Shown in pieces: positions 63,739-64,000 of a DNA stretch of 64,000 nucleotides. A model generated the notes under the pieces. It did not search any database. It saw only the letters and a list, made by a program, of their open reading frames with translations, and was not told the origin of the DNA. The position numbers were made by a program, and so were the translations under genes. The stretch is from Nothopassalora personata (lineage: Eukaryota > Ascomycota > Dothideomycetes > Mycosphaerellales > Mycosphaerellaceae): contig CM066287.1 of the NCBI GenBank assembly GCA_033816765.1, positions 3,658,001-3,722,000 on the forward strand, given 5' to 3'. Within the stretch, counting starts at the first letter, position 1. Each line of letters begins with the position of its first letter.

Positions 63739-64000
63739 CCTGACACAGCTTGGCGGGCGATGATATGAGTGAACGAATTATGCTGCATTTCTCTTGGTTC
63801 TAGTTCACTATACATTGCACCTGCTGTGCTTCACTGATCAAGCTTTCCAGCGTCCTTCGAAGTCTCCCAAGCTTCCCTGCGGCTGCTTGTGCCTGACACC
63901 AAGAATTGTTCGACAAAGCTTCAGTTGGCATTCACGAAAGTAGCCGCCAAGTCATTGTGCAGAATGTGGCGCACTGTACAAGGTGTCGCGATGATCTGCT

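Overview
The window is nuclear DNA of a filamentous ascomycete (Pezizomycotina, most likely a Dothideomycete). Nearly all introns are 48-100 bases long, with GTRNGT donors, CTRAY branch sites and YAG acceptors. The genes are dense, lie on both strands and are mostly conserved fungal housekeeping genes. There are no operons. Gene identities come from motifs and family knowledge read by eye. No database search was run, so the species is not determined.

Layout. 0-7.4 kb: a Pcl/Pho80-type cyclin (-), a lone questin-oxidase-like gene (+), and a short Ser/Pro-rich gene whose frame looks broken. 7.7-14.2 kb (-): a secreted But2-domain repeat protein, the GID4/Vid24 substrate receptor and a seven-exon Mago nashi gene. 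14.6-19 kb (+): coatomer beta (SEC26) and the tRNA m7G methyltransferase TRM8. 19.4-30 kb (-): a homeobox factor, a HAD glycerol-phosphatase-like enzyme and a La-motif RNA-binding protein (Slr1/Sro9 type). 32-36.1 kb: a DEDDh-type exonuclease-like protein (-), a short-chain dehydrogenase (+), an unrecognised small protein (-) and a 22-residue metallothionein-like microgene (-). 36.7-41.2 kb: an MSC7-type membrane aldehyde dehydrogenase (-), a hAT-like transposon beside its start codon, and a peroxiredoxin (+). 41.3-48.4 kb: divergent ENP2 (-) and MED13 (+). 48.8-53 kb: a broken RidA-family gene (+), a GH64 beta-1,3-glucanase without a visible signal peptide (-) and a CWC16-family splicing factor (-). 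53.2-63.7 kb: REI1 (+), a Bud27/URI prefoldin-like protein (+), TFB3 (-), TIM17 (+), a doubtful small ORF (+) and the Rab escort protein MRS6 (+).

The genes do not form one pathway. Recurring themes are ribosome biogenesis and RNA handling (ENP2, REI1, TRM8, La-motif protein, Mago, CWC16), transcription (MED13, TFB3, URI, homeobox) and vesicle or organelle traffic (SEC26, MRS6, TIM17). Several neighbours share short divergent promoters: Mago/SEC26, ENP2/MED13, TFB3/TIM17, CWC16/REI1 and exonuclease-like/SDR.

The most interesting points are a complete hAT-like element (38785-40013) with imperfect terminal inverted repeats and an exact 8-bp target duplication 36 bases upstream of the aldehyde dehydrogenase ATG; the tiny spliced metallothionein gene; the RidA-like gene broken by a stop and frame changes; and repeated RVxF-like motifs in the URI homologue.
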